Assembly: GCA_030615105.1 (NCBI GenBank)
Contig: JAUWZV010000011.1
Coordinates: 1-33,264, forward strand
Origin: Desulfobacteraceae bacterium
Lineage (GTDB): Bacteria > Desulfobacterota > DSM-4660 > Desulfatiglandales > B25-G16
Reading direction: 5' to 3'
Length of the DNA stretch: 33,264 nt
This document shows positions 5,973-14,028 of the stretch, one piece after another. Made by a program: the position numbers and the translations under genes. Each line of letters opens with the position of its first letter. Position 1 is the stretch's first letter. The notes under the pieces are model-generated. The model saw nothing but the letters and a program-made list of their open reading frames with translations. It did no database searches and was not told where the DNA came from.

Positions 5973-8621
5973 ATGGATAGCAGAAAAGTTAGAGAAAAAT
6001 TTTTAAACTATTTTAGAGACCAAGGTCATGAGATAGTGGGGAGTTCCTCACTACTCCCTAAAGATGACCCCACCCTCCTTTTTACAAATGCCGGCATGGT
6101 CCCCTTTAAGAATCTATTCCTTGGCCTTGAAAAAAGGTCATATACAAGGGCAGCCAGCTCCCAGAAATGTGTCAGGGCTGGAGGAAAACACAATGATCTC
6201 GATCAGGTTGGCCACACTAACAGGCATCATACCTTCTTTGAGATGCTTGGTAACTTTTCCTTTGGTGACTATTTCAAAGAAGAGGCCATCTATTTTGCAT
6301 GGGAGCTCATGACCGTAGAATATGGCCTGCCAGAAGAAAAGCTTTGGGTATCAATCTATAAGGATGATGACGAGGCATACAAAATCTGGTCCCAGAAAAT
6401 AGGCTTGCCTCATGATAGGATCATTAGATTTGGAGAAGAGGACAATTTCTGGTCCATGGGAGAGACAGGCCCATGTGGCCCATGCTCGGAGATTTATTAT
6501 GATCAAGGTGCTGAGGTTAGTTGTGGTAAGCCCACCTGTTCAGTAGGTTGTGACTGCGATAGGTACTTAGAGGTATGGAACCTGGTATTCACCCAGTACA
6601 ATAGAGACCCTGATGGCAATCTTACCCCCCTTCCTGATCCTAATATAGATACAGGCATGGGTCTGGAGAGATTGGCTGCGGTTCTCCAGGGTGTCTATTC
6701 AAACTACGATTCAGATCTATTCTCTGATATTATAAAACTCACCGAGGAGCTTGCAGGATCAAGATATGGCCAGGATAAAAAAAGTGATATCTCCTTTAAG
6801 GTAATTTCAGATCACAGTCGGGCCACTGCATTTCTGATAGCTGACGGTATTATGCCTTCAAACGAGGGTAGGGGTTATGTGCTCAGGCGTATAATCAGGA
6901 GGGCTATACGATACGGCCAGGTTCTGGGGCTAAGCGGCCCCTTTATTCATCGTTTAACAGATAAGGTCATTGATGTAATGGGCCCTGACTACCCAGAGTT
7001 AGCTCACTCGAGAAGATTTATTGATGAAGTGGTGATCAATGAGGAGAAAAGGTTTGCCGACACACTCTTCCATGGCCTCTCTATTTTAAAGGAAGATATG
7101 GATGGATTGCGCTCAAAGGGGCAGTCCACTATTCCTGGTGGCTTGGTCTTCAGACTATATGACACCTTTGGCTTTCCTCCAGACCTGGTAGAGGATATAG
7201 CCCGAGATGAGGGTTTCAGGGTTGACATTGGGGGGTTTGATCAGGCCATGGCAGAGCAAAAGGCAGCTTCCCAGAGAAGCTGGAAGGGGAGCGGAGAGGA
7301 AGAGATACCTGAAATCTATAGAAGGCTTGATGCAAGAGGGCTGGAGAGTCAATTCTTAGGCTATGAAACCTCAAATGCACAAACAAGGGTTGTTTCTGTC
7401 CTAAAGGATGGGCAAGAGGTTGATTCAGCAAGCAGAGAGGAACATGTAGAGATTATCCTTGATCAAAGCCCATTTTATGGTGAATCTGGAGGCCAGGTTG
7501 GTGATACTGGATGGATAGGTAATGATAGTCTGAGGATTGAGGTTTTAGACACTATCAGGTATCCCACAAACCTGATTATTCATAAAGGTAAAATTATTGA
7601 AGGTCTGATCTCTACAGGGGATACAGTCGAGGCGAAAGTGGATGAAACAAGGAGGAGGAATATCGCCGACAATCATACAGCTACCCATTTGCTTCAGGCT
7701 GCATTGAGGGAGACACTGGGGGAGCATGTTAAACAGGCAGGTTCTCACGTGGGGCCTGAAAGAATGAGGTTTGATTTTACCCACTTTGCACAGATAACGC
7801 CTGAGAGATTAAAAGAGATTGAGATGCTGGTAAACCTCAATATTCAAAAGAATCTCCCGGTGACAACGAAAATAATGCCAAGAGATGAGGCCTTTAAACA
7901 AGAAGCAATTGCCCTGTTTGAGGAACGGTATGGCGATCAGGTGAGGGTTGTGACCATCGGGGATAGTCTTAGCAGGGAGCTATGTGGAGGGACTCACGTT
8001 ACCGCAACAGGAGATATAGGTGTCTTCTTCCTTGTAAGCGAAGGGGCAGTTGCATCTGGTATTAGGAGGATTGAGGCATTTACTGGAGAAGGTGCCATCA
8101 GGGAAATACAAAAAGAAGTAGATAATTTAAAAACCATCTCAAGCCTCCTTAAAACCACTCCTGATCAACTTGCCAAAAAGGTTCAACATGTTATCGGGGA
8201 TCAGAAAGAAAAAGACCGCAAGATAGAATCTCTCAAGGCCAGGCTTGCAACAAAACAGTCAGAGGATTTAATCACTACCGCCAAAGAGATAAACGGTATC
8301 AAGGTCATAAGCCAGGAAGTAGCAGCAGTTAATCCAAAAGACCTGCGAGAGTTTGGCGACCATTTAAAAGATAAACTCAGCTCTGGAATAATCGTGCTTG
8401 GTGCTAGGAGCAACGTCAAAGTCTTTTTGCTGTGCAGGGTCACACCTGATCTGACAGATAGGTTTAATGCCGGAAATATTATAAAAGACTTGTCTGTCCT
8501 TGTCGGCGGAAAAGGCGGTGGAAGAAAAGACATGGCAGAGGGGGGTGGAACAAAGGTATCTGAACTCAAAAAGTCCCTCGGTAAAGTATACGATATGATT
8601 GCTGAATACTCTGTTAGTTAA
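5973..8621 (+). CDS. alaS: alanyl-tRNA synthetase
   Basis: An 882-residue class II synthetase that charges tRNA-Ala. Seen in order: the catalytic core (FLNYF..QGH, LFTNAGM, HTFFEMLGNFSFGDYF, GPCSEIYYD), then the editing domain with zinc ligands H568, H572, C671 and H675 (NHTATH and CGGTH), then the C-terminal DHHA1-like domain with GGKGGGRKDMAEGGG. All domains are intact and the length is typical, so both charging and editing of mischarged Ser/Gly should work. The ATG at 5973 opens with the usual DSRKVREKFL; the ribosome site is weak. It is the last plus-strand gene and converges on the minus-strand block across a 65-bp gap. Confidence 0.98.
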   Translation: MDSRKVREKFLNYFRDQGHEIVGSSSLLPKDDPTLLFTNAGMVPFKNLFLGLEKRSYTRAASSQKCVRAGGKHNDLDQVGHTNRHHTFFEMLGNFSFGDYFKEEAIYFAWELMTVEYGLPEEKLWVSIYKDDDEAYKIWSQKIGLPHDRIIRFGEEDNFWSMGETGPCGPCSEIYYDQGAEVSCGKPTCSVGCDCDRYLEVWNLVFTQYNRDPDGNLTPLPDPNIDTGMGLERLAAVLQGVYSNYDSDLFSDIIKLTEELAGSRYGQDKKSDISFKVISDHSRATAFLIADGIMPSNEGRGYVLRRIIRRAIRYGQVLGLSGPFIHRLTDKVIDVMGPDYPELAHSRRFIDEVVINEEKRFADTLFHGLSILKEDMDGLRSKGQSTIPGGLVFRLYDTFGFPPDLVEDIARDEGFRVDIGGFDQAMAEQKAASQRSWKGSGEEEIPEIYRRLDARGLESQFLGYETSNAQTRVVSVLKDGQEVDSASREEHVEIILDQSPFYGESGGQVGDTGWIGNDSLRIEVLDTIRYPTNLIIHKGKIIEGLISTGDTVEAKVDETRRRNIADNHTATHLLQAALRETLGEHVKQAGSHVGPERMRFDFTHFAQITPERLKEIEMLVNLNIQKNLPVTTKIMPRDEAFKQEAIALFEERYGDQVRVVTIGDSLSRELCGGTHVTATGDIGVFFLVSEGAVASGIRRIEAFTGEGAIREIQKEVDNLKTISSLLKTTPDQLAKKVQHVIGDQKEKDRKIESLKARLATKQSEDLITTAKEINGIKVISQEVAAVNPKDLREFGDHLKDKLSSGIIVLGARSNVKVFLLCRVTPDLTDRFNAGNIIKDLSVLVGGKGGGRKDMAEGGGTKVSELKKSLGKVYDMIAEYSVS

Positions 8622-8686
8622 TTGGTTTGTTGAGTTTGTTGGGTTTAAGGTGGGAATAACTTAAACACGGTAGGTGACCCTAATTT

Positions 8687-9409
8687 TTAGTCAAAATATG
8701 CATTAAATAAACATTCCATTTCATCCAATACATTTCTATCTATTGAAAAGGATACATGCTGTGCAAACATATCGAGCTTGATCAGTGCGTTAAGCGTTGC
8801 ATCCTTAATTTTAATATGCGCAAGCCTTTGGAAAAAACTCTTATTAACGATTCGAATATCGTCATAAACTTTAACAAGATTTGTCAGATCCCAATCCGGC
8901 TCCATACCTCGTTTATATAAAAAATATTGTGCGAGCAAATACATCGATATCACTCGATACTGCGTTTCTCTTAGTGTGGCAAAGGGTAAATGATAACGAA
9001 CCATTGGTTTTAGTTTCTCCATAATGGGGCAGCCACTTGTAACCATATATATACCAACTAAAGAGCTTATTCCTTGCTGTAATGTAGTATGCTTTGCATA
9101 CCTCCTTTCCTCACTGTGAATTACCAGGTCGACCTCTTTATAAGATATCATATCCCGAAAGAAATCCACCAAACTCACAAGATTTATTGCTATCGGACAA
9201 AATGAATGTTGCTCCTCGTCTAATGAACAATTTGGACATTTAAAAAATGTTAATTCTGTCCATTTCGGATATGATGTTTTTCTTGTTGGTATCAAATTGA
9301 GGGTTTTTTTATCCAATTTGACATCAATTGTTTTTTCTAAACCCCTGCCGAATATGAATCGATATTGAAAGCTGATACCGTTATTTGCATCATCGCTATT
9401 TTTACCCAT
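8687..9409 (-). CDS. uncharacterised protein resembling DUF6901
   Basis: I place the start at ATG 9409 (240 residues): AAGGTG precedes it at ideal spacing, whereas the GTG at 9448 has no good site. The N-terminal part is a short beta segment (YRFIFGRGLEKTIDVKLD). A cysteine knuckle follows (FKCPNCSLDEEQHSFCPIAINL), with three Cys and a His suited to metal binding. The rest is a long helical domain with YLLAQYFLYKRGMEPDWDL and a VYDDIRIVNKSFFQRL segment. This layout matches my recollection of DUF6901 proteins in Desulfobacterota and relatives. No enzyme motif, signal peptide or membrane segment is visible. It follows the duplicated membrane protein and the pilus ATPase on the same strand, so a link to pilus or envelope function is possible but unproven. 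Confidence 0.7.
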   Translation of the reverse strand: MGKNSDDANNGISFQYRFIFGRGLEKTIDVKLDKKTLNLIPTRKTSYPKWTELTFFKCPNCSLDEEQHSFCPIAINLVSLVDFFRDMISYKEVDLVIHSEERRYAKHTTLQQGISSLVGIYMVTSGCPIMEKLKPMVRYHLPFATLRETQYRVISMYLLAQYFLYKRGMEPDWDLTNLVKVYDDIRIVNKSFFQRLAHIKIKDATLNALIKLDMFAQHVSFSIDRNVLDEMECLFNAYFD

Positions 9410-9435
9410 AGCAAGCACCTTGCAAAACGTAGGAC

Positions 9436-9951
9436 CTACATCAACCACAACCTTAGGTTGATGAGAAGACAGGCAAGTAATAGCAAGATGCCCACTAGGA
9501 TATTGTGCCTATAAAACCAACCATCAATATTTTTTATGTTGTCCAGCGGCCTGAACAGCCTTTCTGTGGAAACCCAGAAACTCAGCTTGTCATTTATTTT
9601 TCTGATGGTTTCCGCTCCCATTATCAGGCCCACACCAATGAAAATACCGGTAAGTCCAAAGATTACCGAAAAGGCCTTTGAAGCATGTGCAGGCCATCCG
9701 CTGAGCACAGAATAGAAGAGATAGTAGATTATTATATAGGACGAACCTATAAAGATTAAAACACCTGTCAAACGGTTTAAAAGAAATTTATCAATAGAGA
9801 CGGAAGAATCCAAACGTTTAAAGAAACCATCTGTAGAAATCCACCGATCTACCTTGTTGCTGACTTTTCTGTATCCCCCGAAAATCAAAAGCAAGGCCAC
9901 AAAAACAATCATTAGGCTTAAAACAAAAGCAAAAATCCTTACTAAAAACAT
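9436..9951 (-). CDS. four-helix membrane protein with internal duplication
   Basis: A 171-residue protein with about four hydrophobic segments (near 5-27, 60-82, 92-112, 148-168). Two halves repeat the same plan: helix, then a cytoplasmic or periplasmic loop with WISTDGFFKRLD..VSID (about 38-54) or WVSTERLFRPLD..KNID (about 126-143), then helix. The shared core is W-(I/V)-S-T-x-x-x-F-x-x-L-D-x4-I-D. ATG 9951 has GGAGGT eight bases upstream, so the start is secure. I do not recognise a named family; similar uncharacterised proteins with a W-S-T-x-R/D core occur in other proteobacteria. It sits directly downstream of the pilus ATPase. Confidence 0.75.
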   Translation of the reverse strand: MFLVRIFAFVLSLMIVFVALLLIFGGYRKVSNKVDRWISTDGFFKRLDSSVSIDKFLLNRLTGVLIFIGSSYIIIYYLFYSVLSGWPAHASKAFSVIFGLTGIFIGVGLIMGAETIRKINDKLSFWVSTERLFRPLDNIKNIDGWFYRHNILVGILLLLACLLINLRLWLM

Positions 9952-9974
9952 GCTGTTTACCTCCGTCTAAATAA

Positions 9975-10035
9975 GTGGGTAGAATTTAGTAGGTAGAATA
10001 TAGGTACCTACTACCTACTACATCCTACCTACTAT
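9975..10035. repeat. TAGTAGGTAG low-complexity inverted repeat
   Basis: TAGTAGGTAG (9987-9996) and CTACCTACTA (10011-10020) form a 10-bp inverted repeat, followed by more CTACCTACTA-like units to 10035. The pilB stop codon (minus strand, 10032-10034) is the first TAG of the repeat, so the unit abuts or creates the gene end. Confidence 0.6.
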
Positions 10036-11531
10036 CCTGCTGGGGTTTCTTCTATCTCAAAGCTTACCTTGTTTACCTCATCTATGGTGGTGATTCCTTT
10101 CAAGACTTTATCTACACCATCTTCTCGAAGGGTTTTCATACCCTGGGTCTCTCTGGCCAGATTTCTAATCATGCCGGCCGGTTTTCCATGCAAAATCAAA
10201 TCCCGTACGCGGTCGTTTACCATCAGGAGCTCAAACAGGGCAATCCTCCCTCTATATCCGGTCTGCCGACAACTCTTACAGCCCTTCCCCCGATAAAAGG
10301 TAAGATCCTCCACGGTTGCTACACCTAAGGTCTTTATTATCCTATCTTCAGGTTGATAACGTTCTTTACATTTAGGGCAAATGGTGCGCACCAGACGCTG
10401 GGCTAATGCCCCCACAACAGAAGAAGAGATCAGATATGGCTCCACCCCCATATCCATCAGCCGCGTCAAGGCTCCTGGAGCATCGTTGGTATGCAGGGTG
10501 CTAAAAACTAAGTGTCCGGTCAATGCAGCTCTGACAGCAGCCTGCGCAGTTTCTAAATCCCTTATCTCTCCTAACATGATGACATCGGGATCCTGGCGGA
10601 GGATGGATCTGATAGCAGTAGCAAAGGTTACTCCTGCCTTGGGATTAATCTGTGTCTGGCGTATTAGGTTGAGCCGATATTCCACTGGGTCTTCAATAGT
10701 GATAATATTCTTTTCGGGACAATTAATGCTATTCAAAGAGGCATAGAGGGTGGTGGTCTTCCCGCTGCCGGTAGGCCCGGTAACTAAGATAACACCGTGT
10801 GGCCTCTTAATGAGGGTTTCATAATATCCTATCATATGCTTGGAAAATCCCAAGTCTTCTAATCCCATTAGGGCGCTACTTTGGTCGAGAATGCGAATAA
10901 CCACGTTTTCACCGTAGATTGTAGGAAAGGTTGAAATACGTAGTTCAATCTCTTTGCCCTCCATTTTTATATGAGAACGCCCATCCTGAGGGGCTCTACT
11001 CTCGGCAATGTCCATGTTTCCCATAACCTTTACGCGGGAGATGATGGCAGATTGGATGTTCTTGGGAAGGGAACCAGCTTCATGAAGAACACCATCAATC
11101 CGGCAACGGGTGTGTACGCCTTTTTCATCAGGCTCGATATGTATATCGCTGGCACCATCTCGAATAGCCTTGGCCATAACCAAATCCAGCAACTTAATCG
11201 CAGGGGCCTCCCCTGTTCCTAAAGGCTCAGGGCCTTCCTCAGCAAATCCCTTTACGATCTCTTTTATAGAACCGCCGACTCCATAATATTGGTCAATAGC
11301 CCTCCTGATCTGAACCTCCGTGCTAACAACAGGTTCTACCTCACACCCGGTTTTGAGCATTACCTCATCCAGGGCATGAATATTGTGGGGGTCAGCCATG
11401 GCCACGGTTAAGGTTTCACCAATCTTAAATAGAGGTATCAGTTGATGACGCCGTGCCAGACTTTCAGGAACCAGGTCTATGACCTTCCCGTCTATCAGGT
11501 AACTATCTAAGTCGACATGAGCCGTAGTCAT
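10032..11531 (-). CDS. mshE: type IV pilus assembly ATPase (MshE/PilB)
   Basis: A 499-residue GspE/PilB-type secretion ATPase that powers pilus extension from the cytoplasm. Motifs: Walker A GPTGSGKTT (252-260), Asp box EDPVEY (280-285), Walker B VIMLGEIRD (317-325), His box GHLVFSTLHTND (339-350), and a zinc knuckle C385/C388 with C418/C421. The N-terminal region (about 13-83) is only the second half of an MshEN domain; the first half with the RLGxxL..xG c-di-GMP motif is absent. The start is well fixed: AAGGTG lies six bases before ATG 11531 and only repeats lie upstream. The protein is thus shorter than usual (about 560). It belongs to the minus-strand msh/pil block. Confidence 0.93.
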   Translation of the reverse strand: MTTAHVDLDSYLIDGKVIDLVPESLARRHQLIPLFKIGETLTVAMADPHNIHALDEVMLKTGCEVEPVVSTEVQIRRAIDQYYGVGGSIKEIVKGFAEEGPEPLGTGEAPAIKLLDLVMAKAIRDGASDIHIEPDEKGVHTRCRIDGVLHEAGSLPKNIQSAIISRVKVMGNMDIAESRAPQDGRSHIKMEGKEIELRISTFPTIYGENVVIRILDQSSALMGLEDLGFSKHMIGYYETLIKRPHGVILVTGPTGSGKTTTLYASLNSINCPEKNIITIEDPVEYRLNLIRQTQINPKAGVTFATAIRSILRQDPDVIMLGEIRDLETAQAAVRAALTGHLVFSTLHTNDAPGALTRLMDMGVEPYLISSSVVGALAQRLVRTICPKCKERYQPEDRIIKTLGVATVEDLTFYRGKGCKSCRQTGYRGRIALFELLMVNDRVRDLILHGKPAGMIRNLARETQGMKTLREDGVDKVLKGITTIDEVNKVSFEIEETPAG

Positions 11532-11544
11532 ATTATCACCTTCT

Positions 11545-11695
11545 TAGGATTGAAGATTGAATATTGAAGATTTAAAGATAGAGCGACCTGCCCGCTCGTG
11601 CCTTGCAATGGCAGGCGGGAGCGATTCCACAAATATTCAATATTCAGTCGTCAATATTCAATTGTTTGCTCTTCAATCTTCAATCTTCAATCAGA
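11545..11695. repeat. ATTGA-type repeat cluster with GC-rich palindrome
   Basis: Runs of GATTGAAGATTGAATATTG flank a GC-rich palindrome (CCTGCCCGCTCG ... GGCAGGCGGGAGCG, about 11587-11620), giving an overall inverted layout ending in CTTCAATCTTCAATC. The stop codon of the TPR gene (11687-11689) is the TGA of the first GATTGAAG unit. The gap between the two genes holds nothing else. Confidence 0.6.
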
Positions 11696-12709
11696 TAATG
11701 TTTCCAAATGTCTCTTAACCCTTGCCGTCAATTCATGGTGTGTATAGCCTGCAAACTCGATAAACTCTTGGTAGTGGTATATGGCCTCTTTGATATACCC
11801 ATTTTCCTCACAGACAAGAGCCAAATTGTAGTGGGCCTCGGGACAGCATGGATCGATAGAAAGGGCATTCTCCAACATCTTTTTGGCTTTGCCTATCCTG
11901 TTCTGTCTCTTGTAAATGACCCCCAGGTTTATATACGCCTCTTTATTCTTGGCATTGACAGCAAGCACCCTTCTGAATTCTTGAATGGCCTTTTGCAGAT
12001 TCCCCTGGAGATAGAAGATAATCCCCAGGTTATTGCGGGCCTTTTCTTGCCGGGGATTCATGGAAATGACCGTCTGGAATTCCTTGACGGCCTGGTTTAG
12101 CTTTCCCATATCCTTATAAATAACACCCAGATTGTTGTGGCCCTCCACGTTTAAGGGATCTATTTCTATAACCTTTCTGTATTCCTCCATGGCCTTCGCT
12201 TTCTCTCCTCGTTTTTGATAAGATACGGCAAGCTCAAAATGATTTCTAATGCCATGTGAATTCCTTTTTTCCACTAAGATTTTCCCGCTTGGACTGGGCT
12301 CATCCCCTGATTTCGTATTCTTGTGTTTGGAAGAGGGGACTGCTATCTTTTCCTTATGCCCTATCGATTGGGCTTTCTCTTTCTGCTCCGGGGTGGATTT
12401 GTCTTCAGAAAGCTCCGCTTCAGCGGGAGCCACAGAGTATTCCCGGGAGGGTAAAGTAATAGTGGCAATAGTTTTATGAGACACATCCACCCTGGGGTCG
12501 GACTTCCTACTCTGTGACGTCATCACAAAGACCGCAAGGATCATGAGCACACTGAATCCGATTGTAACTCTGAAAAGCCATGTATGTTTGGAAATAAAGG
12601 CCCTTAAACGTAACCCTTCTTCATATGGGTATTTGACAAACGGTGGCATAGGTCCTTTGGCCACCCCATCCCTCTGAGCGATTTTTAACACATCAACGAT
12701 AAGACTCAT
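11687..12709 (-). CDS. TPR protein, MshN-like pilus biogenesis component
   Basis: A 340-residue bitopic inner-membrane protein. It has a short cytoplasmic start (MSLIVDVLKIAQRDG, typical of MshN/GspB-type proteins), one transmembrane helix at about 44-63, a low-complexity Pro/Lys/Ser linker to about 150, and four to five tetratricopeptide repeats from 155 to 330 (YRKVIEIDPLNVEGHNNLGV and equivalents). TPRs mediate protein contacts, here presumably in the periplasm. GAGG precedes ATG 12709, and the gene starts 9 bases after the mshM stop, so the two are co-transcribed. Position between mshM and mshE matches mshN in MSHA operons; the symbol is withheld because TPR similarity alone is not specific. 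Confidence 0.8.
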   Translation of the reverse strand: MSLIVDVLKIAQRDGVAKGPMPPFVKYPYEEGLRLRAFISKHTWLFRVTIGFSVLMILAVFVMTSQSRKSDPRVDVSHKTIATITLPSREYSVAPAEAELSEDKSTPEQKEKAQSIGHKEKIAVPSSKHKNTKSGDEPSPSGKILVEKRNSHGIRNHFELAVSYQKRGEKAKAMEEYRKVIEIDPLNVEGHNNLGVIYKDMGKLNQAVKEFQTVISMNPRQEKARNNLGIIFYLQGNLQKAIQEFRRVLAVNAKNKEAYINLGVIYKRQNRIGKAKKMLENALSIDPCCPEAHYNLALVCEENGYIKEAIYHYQEFIEFAGYTHHELTARVKRHLETLSD

Positions 12710-12717
12710 CCCTTACC

Positions 12718-14028
12718 TCATTTGAAACTGATTATCCTGGCATCAGAAAAAGCTTTGAGTGTCTTTATTTTTTTTAACATTGTCTCAGCCTCATCTCTGG
12801 TCCGGAATTTCCCAAACATCACCCGATACCAGATTCCTTTCCCGGGAATGTCCTTTTTGATGGTAAAGGCCTGGTATCCCAACCTCCGTAGTTTATTAAC
12901 ATCCATAAGGGCTCGTCTGTTATCTCGATAGGAGCTAATATGTATACCATAACGATGGCTAAGCCCTTGTGTCTCTATTGCTATTGGCGAGGATTTACTA
13001 TCATGCGCAGAAGTGGTAGCGGATTCTATCTCACCTTTAGGGGTAGCCACCGGGCGCTGCTCAATTATAGGGAGACGCACCTGTAAAGAATGCCCAAGTT
13101 TCTTAGACCTTACATATAGATCTTCACCTTGAAGTCCTATAAGAAAGGCACATCCCAGAAATAGGGCTAAGACCCCTAATAAAATGAGTTTCCTGCCTTT
13201 TGAAGGGATGGTATAAGGAAATCCCTGTTTTTTCAGACTTCCCGCCCCCTTTTTCACCATCTGTTTATCCAAGTAGTTACTTTTCTTGGCATATCCAGCA
13301 AGTAATGTCCGGTCACAAACAAGGTTGATGAGACGCGGAATTCCTCGAGAATGCTTAAAGATATCATTTAGGGCCCCAGCAGAAAAGGAGATATGTCCGT
13401 TATAGCCCGCCACTAACAGCCGATGATGGATATATTTTTCTGTGTCGACTCTGCTTAAGGGCAGCAAATGGTAGCGGATAGAGATTCTTTGGTTCAGCGG
13501 CCTTAAGAATGAGGACTCCAGCTTCTGATGCAACTCAACCTGACCGACCAGGATGATCTGAAACAACTTTGCCTTCTCTGTCTCAAGATTGGAGAGCAGC
13601 CTTATTTCCTCCAGGGTTTGATCTGAGAGATGCTGTGCCTCGTCAATTATTAAAACAGCCTTTCTTCCCTGCATGAGTTCGCCAAACAAGAATTTATTCA
13701 ACCTACCGATTAACTCCTTCCTTGTACCTCCCGAACTATCGATCCCAAAGTCTTCAAGGGTGGCCTTTAACAAATCCTCTCCTTCGAGCAAGGGATCTAA
13801 AATCAGGGCGCTACTCGTATCTTCATTTAGCCTCTCCAGTAGTGCCCGAACAATGGTAGTCTTTCCGGTTCCAATGTCGCCGGTGAGCACCATAAACCAT
13901 TCCTCTTCCCTGATTCCGTAGATAAGACTGTTTAATGCATCCTGATGATTTTCGCTCAGATACAGGAACCTGGTATCAGGGGTTAGGTTAAAGGGTTTTT
14001 CATTCAGTCCATAGAAATTGAGATACAT
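12718..14028 (-). CDS. mshM: MshM/ExeA-type AAA ATPase with C-terminal SPOR domain
   Basis: A 436-residue protein opening with the family hallmark MYLNFYGLNEKPFNLTPDTR. The AAA domain has Walker A GDIGTGKTT (50-58) and Walker B AVLIIDEAQ (124-132). A transmembrane helix lies at about 280-300, followed by a periplasmic linker and a SPOR domain (about 358-436, YGIHISSYRD...WYRVMFGKF), which binds denuded peptidoglycan glycan strands. Relatives (ExeA/GspA) use peptidoglycan contact to help place the secretin. I take ATG 14028 rather than the ATG at 14046: GAGAGGT sits six bases before it and it overlaps the secretin stop as TAATG. The SPOR domain is an elaboration on the usual peptidoglycan-binding tail. 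Confidence 0.9.
   Translation of the reverse strand: MYLNFYGLNEKPFNLTPDTRFLYLSENHQDALNSLIYGIREEEWFMVLTGDIGTGKTTIVRALLERLNEDTSSALILDPLLEGEDLLKATLEDFGIDSSGGTRKELIGRLNKFLFGELMQGRKAVLIIDEAQHLSDQTLEEIRLLSNLETEKAKLFQIILVGQVELHQKLESSFLRPLNQRISIRYHLLPLSRVDTEKYIHHRLLVAGYNGHISFSAGALNDIFKHSRGIPRLINLVCDRTLLAGYAKKSNYLDKQMVKKGAGSLKKQGFPYTIPSKGRKLILLGVLALFLGCAFLIGLQGEDLYVRSKKLGHSLQVRLPIIEQRPVATPKGEIESATTSAHDSKSSPIAIETQGLSHRYGIHISSYRDNRRALMDVNKLRRLGYQAFTIKKDIPGKGIWYRVMFGKFRTRDEAETMLKKIKTLKAFSDARIISFK

Noticed and set aside
8643-8666. Hairpin GTTTAAG/CTTAAAC between alaS and the convergent gene as a terminator
   Set aside because: The stem is only 7 bp, AT-rich, with a 10-base loop and no adjoining T tract.
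11545-11695. ATTGA runs as a possible CRISPR array or origin iterons
   Set aside because: Units are 6-8 bases, irregular, without spacers of constant length, no cas genes or dnaA/rep gene nearby, and the same runs occur in most gaps.
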